Origin: Methanomassiliicoccaceae archaeon UBA421
Lineage (GTDB): Archaea > Thermoplasmatota > Thermoplasmata > Methanomassiliicoccales > Methanomethylophilaceae
Reading direction: 5' to 3'
NCBI GenBank assembly: GCA_002498365.1
Contig: DAHB01000005.1
Coordinates: 355,290-419,289, forward strand
DNA length: 64,000 nucleotides
In this document: positions 45,535 through 54,718 of the stretch, piece after piece
How positions within the stretch are numbered: position 1 is the stretch's first letter
How the letters are laid out: the number at the start of each line of letters is the position of its first letter
Notes under the pieces: generated by a model
Told to the model about the DNA's origin: nothing
The model's database searches: none
Seen by the model: the letters and a program-made list of their open reading frames with translations, nothing else
Position numbers and translations under genes: made by a program

Positions 45535-47069
45535 AGTACTATCAGCTGATTGATGTCGGTCCTCTTTATCCTCTCGGGCAGCAGTTTCCCGAATCCGTCT
45601 ATGATGACGGAGCTGCCGGACACCTTGCACGGGACGTATATCAGGTTCTTCACGTACGGCTTGCTGAGCCTCAGCTTGCTGTTGCTCTGCGTGCGTTGAA
45701 CGAGATAGTTCTCGGTTAGGTGCTCAGCCTCCTTCTTGGTGCTGAGCGGGACAATTATCTTTCTTGCTCCCGGGCTGCCCGGCCGGGCGGTCTCGGAAAG
45801 GGCACCTATGCCCTCGCCGCCGCTGATGCTGGTCTCCGACCCGCGGAGTCCGGCCAGGATGCTGGTCTCCGGGCGCAGTGCGAAAATGTCCGTCACTCCG
45901 GACGCGGGATTGGTCAGGCACCCCGCGTCGATGGCGAAATCACCCGGCACCAGGATGTCCTCCGTTACCTCGACGCTCTTCTTGGACCACAGGGCCCCGG
46001 TAACGAAGCTGTATCTCAGGTCCACGTCCCAGAACGGGAACAGGTAGTCTCCGTCCCCGGAAGCTATGAGCACCGTTCCCGAGCCGCTCCTGGCACCCAG
46101 CGCCTGGGACAGATGCTGGAACAGCTCGCTGTTCCTGTCCTTGGTCCTCAAGATGGTCCAGTTGCTGACGTTGGGGTACTGTATCCTAGAGATCTTGGCG
46201 AGGGCCCCGAGGGTCTTGACCGGATCGCCGCCGGTGGAGGACGAGCTCTTGACCAGGTCTGCCACCGCGCTCACCTGCGAAAGTTCGCGCTCCACTCCCT
46301 GGTACATTATGGCCATCGAAGGCACCGAGAACAGGTTGTCCTTCACGTCTTTGAGACCGTTGACGCCCTTCTCCAGATACCCTATGCTTCCCATAGGGTC
46401 CCCGTTGAGGAGCTTCTCGCATCCCATGCATGCCTGTGCCAATGCCGAAAAGCGCTTTGACACCGGAGCATATTCGTTTGATTTTGAAAGCATCTCGGAC
46501 GCCTGTGAGAAGTTGTTGCTCATGAGCACATATCTTCCCGGTTTGTCCTCTTGGAGCAGCTTCACGTTGTTGATCATCAGCGCATACGCCCTCACCAGGT
46601 CTTCCGCACCGTTGAGATCCCTGCGGTCTCCGCTGTCGACCGCGAGAGGGGAAAGCCCTTTGATCTTGGCGTCGAATTCGAAGGCGGACGCTGACGTGTG
46701 CACGGGCTTCGCGGCGTTGTCCGTGGTGAAAGGCATCACGAAAAGCGGATTCGTCATGAGGGTGTTCGCCGCGAACTTGTACTCGGTTATCTCGGCAGAG
46801 ATCCTAGGCCTGACGTTGGTCACGTAGATGTTGTGCCTTGCAATCGAGTCGACGTTCTCGGCCTGGGACATGGAGAACCCGCCCGGCATGGCGTTGCTTA
46901 CCCAGGACCTGACCTGGTCCATGACCTGGTCCAGGTACGCTTTGGCATCTATGCGCTGCTGGGTCGTTCCGCAGCTGCGGCACGTTATATACGGCGTGTC
47001 GGCCTCGACGTCCTTGGCTTCGAACGGCGCACCGCAGTATTTGCACCTGAGCATTACCATGTCTTCCAA
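45531..47069 (-). CDS. N-terminal zinc-ribbon protein of the SPFH operon (512 aa)
   Basis: It begins with a zinc ribbon (CKYCG near residue 9, CRSCG near residue 30), followed by about 470 residues with no TM helix. A helical middle (about 150-300) precedes a beta-rich part containing DYLFPFWDVDLRYSF, which recalls the 'PFW' segment of bacterial YdjG-type zinc-ribbon proteins. The start appears to be TTG 47069 with aaggtga just upstream; ATG 47060 is the alternative. Function unknown; it is the largest member of the operon and overlaps the four-TM gene. Confidence 0.78.
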   Translation of the reverse strand: MEDMVMLRCKYCGAPFEAKDVEADTPYITCRSCGTTQQRIDAKAYLDQVMDQVRSWVSNAMPGGFSMSQAENVDSIARHNIYVTNVRPRISAEITEYKFAANTLMTNPLFVMPFTTDNAAKPVHTSASAFEFDAKIKGLSPLAVDSGDRRDLNGAEDLVRAYALMINNVKLLQEDKPGRYVLMSNNFSQASEMLSKSNEYAPVSKRFSALAQACMGCEKLLNGDPMGSIGYLEKGVNGLKDVKDNLFSVPSMAIMYQGVERELSQVSAVADLVKSSSSTGGDPVKTLGALAKISRIQYPNVSNWTILRTKDRNSELFQHLSQALGARSGSGTVLIASGDGDYLFPFWDVDLRYSFVTGALWSKKSVEVTEDILVPGDFAIDAGCLTNPASGVTDIFALRPETSILAGLRGSETSISGGEGIGALSETARPGSPGARKIIVPLSTKKEAEHLTENYLVQRTQSNSKLRLSKPYVKNLIYVPCKVSGSSVIIDGFGKLLPERIKRTDINQLIVL

Positions 47070-47073
47070 ATTA

Positions 47074-48000
47074 TCACCTTATCGATCTGACGGCGGACCA
47101 AAGTGCGACGATCTCCGCCTGCAGCCGTGCTTCCATCGCCCTCATCTCGCTCATGGCCTGGTTGTGGTAGGCCTTGGCTATGTCGTCCGCCCTGGCGGAT
47201 ATGCCTTTGTAGCATGCCCTGCAGGCATATATGGATCCGTAATCTTCGCTCTCGGACCTTAGGGGCTCGCCCTCGCCCGACTTCCTCAGCATCGGCGAGA
47301 TCTCGCTGGAAATCGGGAAGAAGTGTATGCCCAGGCCGGAAGCGGTCCTTCCGCAGAACCAGCATTTGCACGTCCTGGAGTAATCGTTTACCAGTCTCAG
47401 GTTGGACTCTCCCGTGTCCCCGACCTGTTTCCGGTATCCGTAGGCGATCTGCTGGTACTCCGCGGCCTTCTTCGGGTCGTCCCAGACCGTGCCGGACGCC
47501 AGAGACTCGTATCCCATGGCCAGCAGAACCATCCCCTCCCTGATGCCTGTCCTTGTCGTGTCGTTGAGGAAGATCTCGTTCATCTTGAGGGTCTCGTTGC
47601 CCACTTCCGACTGATACCTCTGGGCTAGTTTCAGGAGCCTGTTGCCCTTCTCCAGCAGCACGGTCGAGGCGCCGTTCATGTTGAACGCCTGTATCTCCTC
47701 TACCGCCAGTTCGCACTGGACGATCATCATCGGGACGCTCACCGTGGTCAGGCCGAAAGTGAACTCCCTGGCGGCGGTGGCCTTCAGGGCGTTGAGGAGG
47801 TTCCTGTAAGCCGATATGTCCCCTAGCCTTCCGCGCATGTCGATCATGCACACAAGTACCGATGATATATCGTCGGGCCCGCCGTCCTTCTCGATAGACT
47901 TCATCAATCTTCCGCGGGCTTTTTCAAACTCGCCCTGTTTTATGAGGTCTATGGCTTGTTCATAAAGGGCATCCGCATTTTTGAAAAGTGAAAGGGCCAT
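47074..48000 (-). CDS. helical-repeat protein with zinc site, first gene of SPFH operon
   Basis: A 308-aa protein. The first 190 residues are helical with TPR-like character (ALYEQAIDLIKQGEFEKARG is a good TPR-type unit). A cysteine set follows: CKCWFCGR near residue 211 and CRACY near residue 265, likely one zinc site split by a loop. The C terminus is a long helix (HNQAMSEMRAMEARLQAEIV). A TATA-like gtattttacc and aagga upstream suggest the operon promoter at about 48020-48050. No known family recognised. Confidence 0.75.
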   Translation of the reverse strand: MALSLFKNADALYEQAIDLIKQGEFEKARGRLMKSIEKDGGPDDISSVLVCMIDMRGRLGDISAYRNLLNALKATAAREFTFGLTTVSVPMMIVQCELAVEEIQAFNMNGASTVLLEKGNRLLKLAQRYQSEVGNETLKMNEIFLNDTTRTGIREGMVLLAMGYESLASGTVWDDPKKAAEYQQIAYGYRKQVGDTGESNLRLVNDYSRTCKCWFCGRTASGLGIHFFPISSEISPMLRKSGEGEPLRSESEDYGSIYACRACYKGISARADDIAKAYHNQAMSEMRAMEARLQAEIVALWSAVRSIR

Positions 48001-48165
48001 TGTTTTTTTCCTTCGGCACTGGATTGCGTGTCAAAGGTAAAATACTATTCCAGACGGCCTGTTCCGGCGCCCTTTGCGCACACGCGGCCACACGACCCCG
48101 GACATAGGGACTATGTCGCCGTCATTCGCTCTCATCTGGAGTTAACAATAAAAATATTAAATATT

Positions 48166-48210
48166 ATTAGACAAATGTCTAATTCAATTTTAATAATGAA
48201 TACATTTGTC
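48166..48210. promoter_or_regulatory. double inverted-repeat operator upstream of glutamine synthetase
   Basis: attagaca-aa-tgtctaat is a perfect 8-bp inverted repeat (48166-48183). Its core gacaaatgt recurs in reverse as acatttgtc at 48202-48210, about 32 bp (three turns) on. Both sit just upstream of the TATA box of the GSIII gene. The pattern differs from the GGAA-N6-TTCC sites of methanogen NrpR, so the regulator is unknown. Confidence 0.5.
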
Positions 48211-48225
48211 AGGGGGTTTCGGAAA

Positions 48226-48234
48226 GATTTAAAT
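48226..48234 (+). promoter_or_regulatory. TATA box of the type III glutamine synthetase gene
   Basis: gatttaaat lies 24-32 bases ahead of the ATG at 48258, predicting a leaderless transcript; no Shine-Dalgarno is present. Confidence 0.5.
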
Positions 48235-48257
48235 GAAATAAATCGCTCACCCCGAAC

Positions 48258-50441
48258 ATGGACAACAGCAGGTTTGCGGCTGTGGAGAAGGCGTTCGGAA
48301 GAGAACCGGTCAAAGCGGTCCCGCCCGGTACCAACGTTTCCGACTACTACGGGTGCAACGTGTTCAACAGGAAGAACATGAGGAGATACCTCTCCCAGGA
48401 AACGAGAAGGTCCATATACGAATCCATCGAAAGCGGCAAGACCCTCGACATCTCCGCGGCCGAGCACGTCGCCGAGGGCATGAAGCGCTGGGCGATGGAC
48501 ATGGGCGCCACGCATTACACGCACTGGTTCCAGCCTCTAACCGGCGGCACGGCGGAGAAGCACGACGCCTTCGCAACCCCCTACGGCCGCGACGAATCTC
48601 TCGAAACGTTCTCCGGCGCGCTTCTCTGCCAGCAGGAGCCCGACGCCTCCTCGTTCCCCAACGGGGGCCTCCGCAACACCTTCGAGGCCCGCGGGTATAC
48701 GGCGTGGGACCCCTCGTCGCCGGCGTTCATCGTCGGGGACGTGCTTTGCGTGCCTACGGTTTTCATATCATATACGGGGGAGGCCCTGGACTACAAGACT
48801 CCCCTGCTCAGGTCGAAGGCCGCCGTCTCGAAGGCCGCCTCCGAGATACTGGAGTACTTCGGGATGCGCGGGGCCAACGTCGAATCTTACCTGGGATGGG
48901 AGCAGGAGTTCTTCCTGGTGGATTCCGCACTGTTCTCCCAGCGTCCCGACCTTATGCTGACAGGGCGCACACTCGTGGGACACGAAAGCGCCAAAAGCCA
49001 GCAGCTGGACGACCATTATTTCGGATCGATCCCGCAGAGGGTCCTGGAGTTCCTGAGGGACCTGGAGATCGAATGCTACAAGCTGGGGATACCGATAAAG
49101 ACAAGGCACAACGAGGTGGCCCCGAACCAGTTCGAGGTGGCCCCCGTCTATGAGGAGGCCAACCTTGCGATCGACCACAACCTCATGCTGATGTCGGTGA
49201 TGAAGCCCACGGCGAAACGCCACGGGTTCAGGGCGCTTCTTCATGAGAAGCCCTACAAAGGGGTCAACGGCTCCGGGAAGCATTGCAACTGGTCTCTGGG
49301 CACCGGGGACGGGACACCTCTCATGGCGCCCGGGAAGACGGACGCCGAGAACCTGAGGTTCCTGACACTGACCGTGAACGTGCTCATGGCCGTCTACAAG
49401 AACAACCATCTCCTCAAGGCCGCGATCATGACGGCCTCGAACGCCCACAGGCTGGGTGCCGACGAGGCGCCTCCGGCGATAATGTCGGTATTCCTCGGTT
49501 CCCAGATAACTTCGGCCTTCGAGCAGCTGCTCGAGTCCAAGAACATGGTGAAGATCGGGAAGAAAGCAGGGTACAGCCTGGGCATTCCTCACATACCCGA
49601 GATACTGGTGGACAATACGGACAGGAACAGGACGTCCCCGTTCGCGTTCACCGGGAACAGGTTCGAGTTCAGGGCAGTCGGCTCTTCCGCCAACTGCTCC
49701 TCGGCGATCACAATGATAAACACCATCGTCGCCGAACAGCTGAAGGAGTTCAAGATGAGGGTGGACGCAAGGATAGCCGACGGGGCGCAGACCGAGAGGG
49801 CAATCCTCGACGAGATATGCATGACCTACAAAGGGTGCCGCGACATATGCTTCGAGGGCAACGGCTACTCCGAGGAATGGAAGGCCGAGGCGGCCCGCAG
49901 GGGCCTGGACTGCGAGACGTCGGTGCCACTTGTCTACGATGCGCTTTTCTCCCCCAGGGCGAAGGAGCTCTACGCCGACACGGGCGTACTCACGGAGACC
50001 GAGAAGGAATCCAGGGCCGAGGTGCTGTGGGAGCAGTACGGCAGGAAGATAGAGATAGAATCGAGGGTGCTCAGCGACATGACCCTCAACCACATACTGC
50101 CGGTGGCCACCAGATATCAGTCCGTTCTGCTCGACAACGTTTCCAAGATAAAGGAGTCCTTCCCGGCCGCAGAGTTCAGGTCCCTGGCCTCCAACGAGGT
50201 CGAGCTCATCAAAGATATTTCGTATCACATATCCGAAGCGCGCAGGATGGCCAAGGACATGGACGTCCTCTGCGACAGGCTGGCACATATCGGGGAGGAG
50301 CGGGTGCGCTCGATAGGCTTCCACGACGAGGTGGTCCCGCTTATGGAAAGCACCAGGCAGCACGTGGATGCTCTTGAGATGATCATAGACGATCAGATGT
50401 GGCCGCTTCCCAAGTACCGCGAGATGCTGTTCATACACTGA
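48258..50441 (+). CDS. glnN: type III glutamine synthetase
   Basis: ATP-dependent amidation of glutamate by ammonia. At 727 aa it is much longer than the type I enzyme usual in archaea (about 450) and fits the GSIII (GlnN) class of Bacteroidetes and cyanobacteria. Visible landmarks are THWFQPLTGGTAEKHDAF, GWEQEFFLVD (Glu ligands), RHNEVAPNQFEVAPVYEEAN, NGSGKHCNWS and NRTSPFAFTGNRFEFRAVGS. The sequence is intact. Its rarity in archaea suggests transfer from gut-type bacteria. An inverted-repeat operator and TATA box precede it. It points the same way as the thermosome gene but has a separate promoter. Confidence 0.96.
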   Translation: MDNSRFAAVEKAFGREPVKAVPPGTNVSDYYGCNVFNRKNMRRYLSQETRRSIYESIESGKTLDISAAEHVAEGMKRWAMDMGATHYTHWFQPLTGGTAEKHDAFATPYGRDESLETFSGALLCQQEPDASSFPNGGLRNTFEARGYTAWDPSSPAFIVGDVLCVPTVFISYTGEALDYKTPLLRSKAAVSKAASEILEYFGMRGANVESYLGWEQEFFLVDSALFSQRPDLMLTGRTLVGHESAKSQQLDDHYFGSIPQRVLEFLRDLEIECYKLGIPIKTRHNEVAPNQFEVAPVYEEANLAIDHNLMLMSVMKPTAKRHGFRALLHEKPYKGVNGSGKHCNWSLGTGDGTPLMAPGKTDAENLRFLTLTVNVLMAVYKNNHLLKAAIMTASNAHRLGADEAPPAIMSVFLGSQITSAFEQLLESKNMVKIGKKAGYSLGIPHIPEILVDNTDRNRTSPFAFTGNRFEFRAVGSSANCSSAITMINTIVAEQLKEFKMRVDARIADGAQTERAILDEICMTYKGCRDICFEGNGYSEEWKAEAARRGLDCETSVPLVYDALFSPRAKELYADTGVLTETEKESRAEVLWEQYGRKIEIESRVLSDMTLNHILPVATRYQSVLLDNVSKIKESFPAAEFRSLASNEVELIKDISYHISEARRMAKDMDVLCDRLAHIGEERVRSIGFHDEVVPLMESTRQHVDALEMIIDDQMWPLPKYREMLFIH

Positions 50442-50480
50442 ACGGCGTTCCATGCGGTGTCCTGCATGGGTGTTAAATTG

Positions 50481-50495
50481 ATATGTTTATATAGA
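50481..50495 (+). promoter_or_regulatory. TATA box of the thermosome gene
   Basis: gatatgtttatatag is a strong AT element 58-72 bases before the ATG, leaving a leader of about 35 nt that includes the ggagg site at 50540-50544. Confidence 0.55.
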
Positions 50496-50552
50496 AGAAC
50501 AAACTTTATCCAACCAGAATCCACCAAATGGAATTAATTGGAGGCTAAAAAT

Positions 50553-52190
50553 ATGGGTATGGGTAACGCACCTATTCTGATTCTCAGAGAGGGAACAAAG
50601 AGAAGCAAGGGAAAAGACGCTCAGAACAACAACATCACCGCCGCAAGGGCGATAGCCGACTCTGTGAAGAGCAGCCTCGGCCCGAGAGGCATGGACAAGA
50701 TGCTGGTAGACTCCATCGGGGACGTCGTCATCACCAACGACGGTGTGACGATCCTCAAAGAGATGGACGTGCAGCACCCCGCAGCGAAGATGCTCGTCGA
50801 GGTCGCCAAGGCACAGGACTCCGAGGTGGGCGACGGTACCACGACTTCCGTCATAATAACCGGCGAGCTTCTGAAGAAGGCCGTCGACCTCATCGACGCG
50901 AACGTGCACCCGACCATAATCACATCGGGCTACAGGCTTGCCAACGATAAGACCCAGGAGATCCTGAGGGAGATCGCGAAGAAAGTCTCTCTGAAAGACG
51001 AGGAGACCCTCAAACAGATAGCCGAGGTCGCGATGATAAGCAAGCAGGTCAGCGGGTCCAAGACATACTTCTCCGACCTGGTCGTTGAGGCCGTCAAGAC
51101 CGTCGCAGAGAAAGGGAGCGACGGAACATACACCGTGGACCTCAAAAACATCCAGACCGTCAAGAAGGCCGGTGCCAGGATGGAGGAGTCCAAGCTTTAC
51201 AAGGGGCTAATCATCGACAAGGAGCCGGTCCAGCCCAACATGCCAAAGGTGGTCAAGGGCGCAAAGATCGCACTGATCGATGCCGCATTCGAGGTCAAGA
51301 AGACCGAGGTCGACGCCAAGATCCAGATCACCGACCCCAGCCAGATATCTCTCTTCGTAGCAGAGGAGGAGAACATGCTGAAGAAGATGGTCCAGAACAT
51401 CAAGGATGCGGGGGCGAACGTCGTCTTCTGCCAGAAGGGCATCGACGACCTGGCCCAGCATCTTTTCTCCAAGGCGGGCATCTATGCCTGCAGGCGTGTC
51501 AAGAAGAGCGACATGGACAGGCTCGCCAGGTCCACAGGCGCCTCCATTGTTAACAAGATATCCGACATCTCGTCCGCGGACCTCGGGTCCGCCGGTCTCG
51601 TTGAGCTCAGAAAGGTGGAGGACGAGGACATGACCTTCATCACCGAGGTCAGGGACCCGAAGACCGTCTCGGTCTTGGTCAGAGGCGGAACGAACCATGT
51701 CGCCGACGAGGTCGAGAGGTCCCTCGTCGACGCCTGGTCCGCGGTCAGGGTCGCGGTCGAGGACGGACTCGTCGAGTGCGGAGGCGGCTCCAAAGAAATG
51801 GAGATAGCCATGAGGCTCAGGGATTACGCCGCCACCATAGGCGGAAGGGAGCAGCTCGCCCTCGAGGCTTTCGCGTCCGCGATGGAGGTCATACCGACCA
51901 CCCTCGCCGAGAACGCGGGACTCGACCCGATCAACGTGATCATCGAAATGAGGAAACAGCACAAGGAGGGCAAGATCAACGCAGGTATCAACCCCTTCAC
52001 CGGAAAGGTCGAGGATATGGCCAAGCTCAACGTGATCGAACCCTACAGGGTCGGAAAGCACGCCATCAACTCCGCCACCGATGCGGCCGTCATGATCCTC
52101 AGGATCGACGATGTCATCGCATCCTCGGGCTCCTCCAAGGACCTGGGCGTAGGGGAGGGCGGAATGCCCCCCGGAATGGACGACGACTGA
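50553..52190 (+). CDS. thsA: thermosome subunit (group II chaperonin)
   Basis: ATP-driven folding chamber subunit, 545 aa. SLGPRGMDKMLVDS and ITNDGVTILKEMD near the start, the ATPase loop GDGTTTSV (about residue 90), GGG near residue 405 and the flexible GGMPPGMDDD tail are typical. ATG 50553 is set by ggagg 8 nt upstream; a TTG at 50538 overlaps that site. It is followed by a GC hairpin and then the bacterial-type DnaK system genes. Confidence 0.97.
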   Translation: MGMGNAPILILREGTKRSKGKDAQNNNITAARAIADSVKSSLGPRGMDKMLVDSIGDVVITNDGVTILKEMDVQHPAAKMLVEVAKAQDSEVGDGTTTSVIITGELLKKAVDLIDANVHPTIITSGYRLANDKTQEILREIAKKVSLKDEETLKQIAEVAMISKQVSGSKTYFSDLVVEAVKTVAEKGSDGTYTVDLKNIQTVKKAGARMEESKLYKGLIIDKEPVQPNMPKVVKGAKIALIDAAFEVKKTEVDAKIQITDPSQISLFVAEEENMLKKMVQNIKDAGANVVFCQKGIDDLAQHLFSKAGIYACRRVKKSDMDRLARSTGASIVNKISDISSADLGSAGLVELRKVEDEDMTFITEVRDPKTVSVLVRGGTNHVADEVERSLVDAWSAVRVAVEDGLVECGGGSKEMEIAMRLRDYAATIGGREQLALEAFASAMEVIPTTLAENAGLDPINVIIEMRKQHKEGKINAGINPFTGKVEDMAKLNVIEPYRVGKHAINSATDAAVMILRIDDVIASSGSSKDLGVGEGGMPPGMDDD

Positions 52191-52205
52191 AACTGCAGAC
52201 AAACA

Positions 52206-52227
52206 GGGGGCCTGACCGGCCCCCTTT
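52206..52227 (+). terminator. hairpin after the thermosome gene
   Basis: gggggcc-tgacc-ggccccc (7-bp stem) followed by ttt, 15 bases after the stop. The short T-run suggests a partial terminator between thsA and grpE. Confidence 0.55.
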
Positions 52228-52257
52228 AACATTATAGTCCCCTTGAGATGGTTGCAG

Positions 52258-52839
52258 ATGACTGGCAGGTCTAGAGAAAAAGTGAAGGCGGAAGAGGAGA
52301 AAGCGCAGGCGGAAGCCGCCGAGGGCACCGGGTGCGAAGAGGCGCCGGCCAAGGACGAGCTGGCAGAGGCCAGGGAGCTTGCGGACCAATATCTCAACGC
52401 GGCAAAAAGGATACAGGCGGACTTCGATAACTATCGCAAGAGGTCTCTGAGAGACACGGAGGAGTTCAGGAAGCATGCGGCCGACGGCCTGGCCACGGAC
52501 CTGCTCGCTACGCTGGACGACCTGGACAGGGCGCTCGACAGCACAGGCGAGGACAGTGAATTCATCCAGGGTATCAGGAAGGTCCGCCAGAACCTGATGA
52601 AGACCCTGGCGGGATACGGTATAGGGGAGGTCCCTACGGACGGGGCGTTCGACCCGAGGTTCCACGAGGCCCTGTGCACCGTGGAGGGAGAAGAGGACGG
52701 CAGGATCGCCGAAGTGTTCCAGAAAGGGTACGCCAGCGGCGACAGGGTACTTAGGTACTCGAAAGTGAAAGTGACTAAGGCCCCGGAGAAGTCCGGGAGC
52801 AACGAGGCCGTAGATCCGGCAGAGGAAAAAGAGGAGTGA
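52258..52839 (+). CDS. grpE: nucleotide exchange factor GrpE
   Basis: Releases ADP from DnaK. The 193-aa protein has an acidic/Lys-rich N terminus, a long helix (DQYLNAAKRIQADFDNYRKR, about residues 42-61) and the family C-terminal beta domain (FDPRFHEALCTVEGEEDGRI and VLRYSKVKV). ATG 52258 begins MTGRSREK; a TTG at 52243 is an alternative. It is directly followed by dnaK (5-bp gap). Confidence 0.95.
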   Translation: MTGRSREKVKAEEEKAQAEAAEGTGCEEAPAKDELAEARELADQYLNAAKRIQADFDNYRKRSLRDTEEFRKHAADGLATDLLATLDDLDRALDSTGEDSEFIQGIRKVRQNLMKTLAGYGIGEVPTDGAFDPRFHEALCTVEGEEDGRIAEVFQKGYASGDRVLRYSKVKVTKAPEKSGSNEAVDPAEEKEE

Positions 52840-52844
52840 GCGAT

Positions 52845-54704
52845 ATGTCAAGAATAATAGGAATAGATCTCGGAACAAGCAACTCGGCAGCATCGGCCAT
52901 GGAGGGCGGAAGGCCGTCCATGATCCCCAGCGCCGAGGGCACCAGCGTCGGCGGTAAATCTTTCCCGTCCTACGTTGCATTTACGAAAGAAGGCGAACTG
53001 CTCGTCGGAGAGCCGGCGAGGAGGCAGGCTGTCACTAACCCCGAAGGGACGATCAAGAACGTCAAGAGGAAGATGGGGACAAGCGAGAAGATCAAGGTAT
53101 ACGGCAAGGAATACACTCCCCAGCAGATCTCGGCCTTCATCCTTCAGAAGATAAAGAGGGACGCCGAGTCGTTCCTCGGAGAGACCATCGATAAGGCAGT
53201 GATAACGGTCCCGGCCTACTTCGACGATAATCAGAGGCAGGCCACAAAGGATGCCGGCGCCATCGCAGGCCTAGAGGTCGTACGCATGATCAACGAACCA
53301 ACGGCCGCGGCCCTGGCATTCGGTCTCGACAAGAACGGCACCGAGCAGAAGATCATGGTCTTCGACCTCGGAGGCGGAACACTCGACGTCACGATAATGG
53401 ACCTTAGCGACGGGGTCTTCGAAGTGCTCTCCACCAAGGGGGACACACAGCTCGGAGGTTCCGACATGGACGAGGTGATCACGAAATACGTGGCAGGCGA
53501 GTTCAAGAAGCAGACCGGTATCGACCTGACTGCTGACAAGATGGCGTTCTGGAGGGTCAGGGAGGCATGCGAGAAGGCTAAGATCGAGCTTTCCACCACA
53601 ATGCAGACAGAGATCAACCTCCCTTTCATCGCATCCGACGCGTCCGGTCCCAAGCATCTCACCCAGACGCTGACCCGGGCCAAGCTAGAGGACCTGGTCG
53701 AACCGATCGTCTCCAGGTGCAAGCCGTGCATCGAGGGGGCCATCGCAGACGCCAAACTGAGCAAGGAGAAGATAGACAAGATCATCATGGTCGGCGGTCC
53801 GACAAGGATGCCCACCGTCCAGAACTATGTGGAGAGCATCGTCGGCCCCAAGATCCAGCGCGGCATCGATCCGATGGAGTGCGTTTCGATGGGCGCGGCG
53901 ATTCAGGGAGCCGTCCTTTCGGGAGACGTCAAGAACGTCCTCCTGCTCGACGTTACCCCGCTCACACTTGGAATCGAGACCCTCGGCGGGGTCGCAACGC
54001 CCCTCATCGAGAGGAACACCACGATCCCGGCGAAGAAGTCCCAGATATTCTCCACGGCGGCGGACAACCAGCCTTCAGTGGAGATCAACGTCATCCAGGG
54101 CGAGAGGAAGATGGCATCGGACAACACGTCCCTCGGCCGCTTCATACTCGACGGCATACCGCCCGCGCGCCGCGGGATACCCCAGATCGAGGTCACCTTC
54201 GACATAGATGCCAACGGCATAGTGACGGTGACAGCCAAGGACAAGGGCACCGGCAAGGAGCAGAAGATAACCATAGCGTCCTCCAACAAGCTGAGCAAGG
54301 ACGAGATCGAGCAGATGGTCAAGGAGGCCGACACCTACGCGGAGGCCGACAAGAAGAAGGTCGAGGCCATCGAAGTGCACAACCAGGCGGAGACGGCCGT
54401 CTACACGGTCCGCAAGTCCCTTGAGGAGCTTGGAGAGAAGGTCAACCAGTCCGAGAGGTCGTCCATCGAGAATGCGATAACGGACCTCGAGACGGCCAAC
54501 AAGTCGGAGGACGTCGAATCCATAAAGAAGAAGATGGACGCCCTGATGAAGGCCATGGAGCCTATTTCCCAGAGAATATACCAGGAGGCTTCCCAGGCCG
54601 ATGCCGCCCCCAAGTCGGGGGCGCAGGAGTCGCAGGAGAGCAAAGCAGACGACAACATCGTAGACGCCGACTACAAGATAGTCGACGACGATGACAAGAA
54701 CTGA
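52845..54704 (+). CDS. dnaK: molecular chaperone DnaK (Hsp70)
   Basis: Hsp70 ATPase/substrate-binding protein, 619 aa. IGIDLGTSNSAAS (phosphate 1), VFDLGGGTLDVTIMDLS (phosphate 2), IIMVGGPTRMPTVQ and the substrate-domain start LLLDVTPLTLGIETLGG are intact. The C terminus is acidic with many Asp. ATG 52845 follows a ggag site. It lacks the 24-residue insertion typical of Gram-negative DnaK, like other archaeal copies, which derive from bacterial transfer in the established view. Operon grpE-dnaK-dnaJ. Confidence 0.98.
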   Translation: MSRIIGIDLGTSNSAASAMEGGRPSMIPSAEGTSVGGKSFPSYVAFTKEGELLVGEPARRQAVTNPEGTIKNVKRKMGTSEKIKVYGKEYTPQQISAFILQKIKRDAESFLGETIDKAVITVPAYFDDNQRQATKDAGAIAGLEVVRMINEPTAAALAFGLDKNGTEQKIMVFDLGGGTLDVTIMDLSDGVFEVLSTKGDTQLGGSDMDEVITKYVAGEFKKQTGIDLTADKMAFWRVREACEKAKIELSTTMQTEINLPFIASDASGPKHLTQTLTRAKLEDLVEPIVSRCKPCIEGAIADAKLSKEKIDKIIMVGGPTRMPTVQNYVESIVGPKIQRGIDPMECVSMGAAIQGAVLSGDVKNVLLLDVTPLTLGIETLGGVATPLIERNTTIPAKKSQIFSTAADNQPSVEINVIQGERKMASDNTSLGRFILDGIPPARRGIPQIEVTFDIDANGIVTVTAKDKGTGKEQKITIASSNKLSKDEIEQMVKEADTYAEADKKKVEAIEVHNQAETAVYTVRKSLEELGEKVNQSERSSIENAITDLETANKSEDVESIKKKMDALMKAMEPISQRIYQEASQADAAPKSGAQESQESKADDNIVDADYKIVDDDDKN

Positions 54705-54718
54705 GCTGGGAAACGCGA

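Noticed and set aside
48768..50453. Minus-strand frame of 561 codons opposite the glutamine synthetase
   Set aside because: Antisense shadow of GSIII, rich in His/Arg/Gly with no recognisable motif and no promoter.
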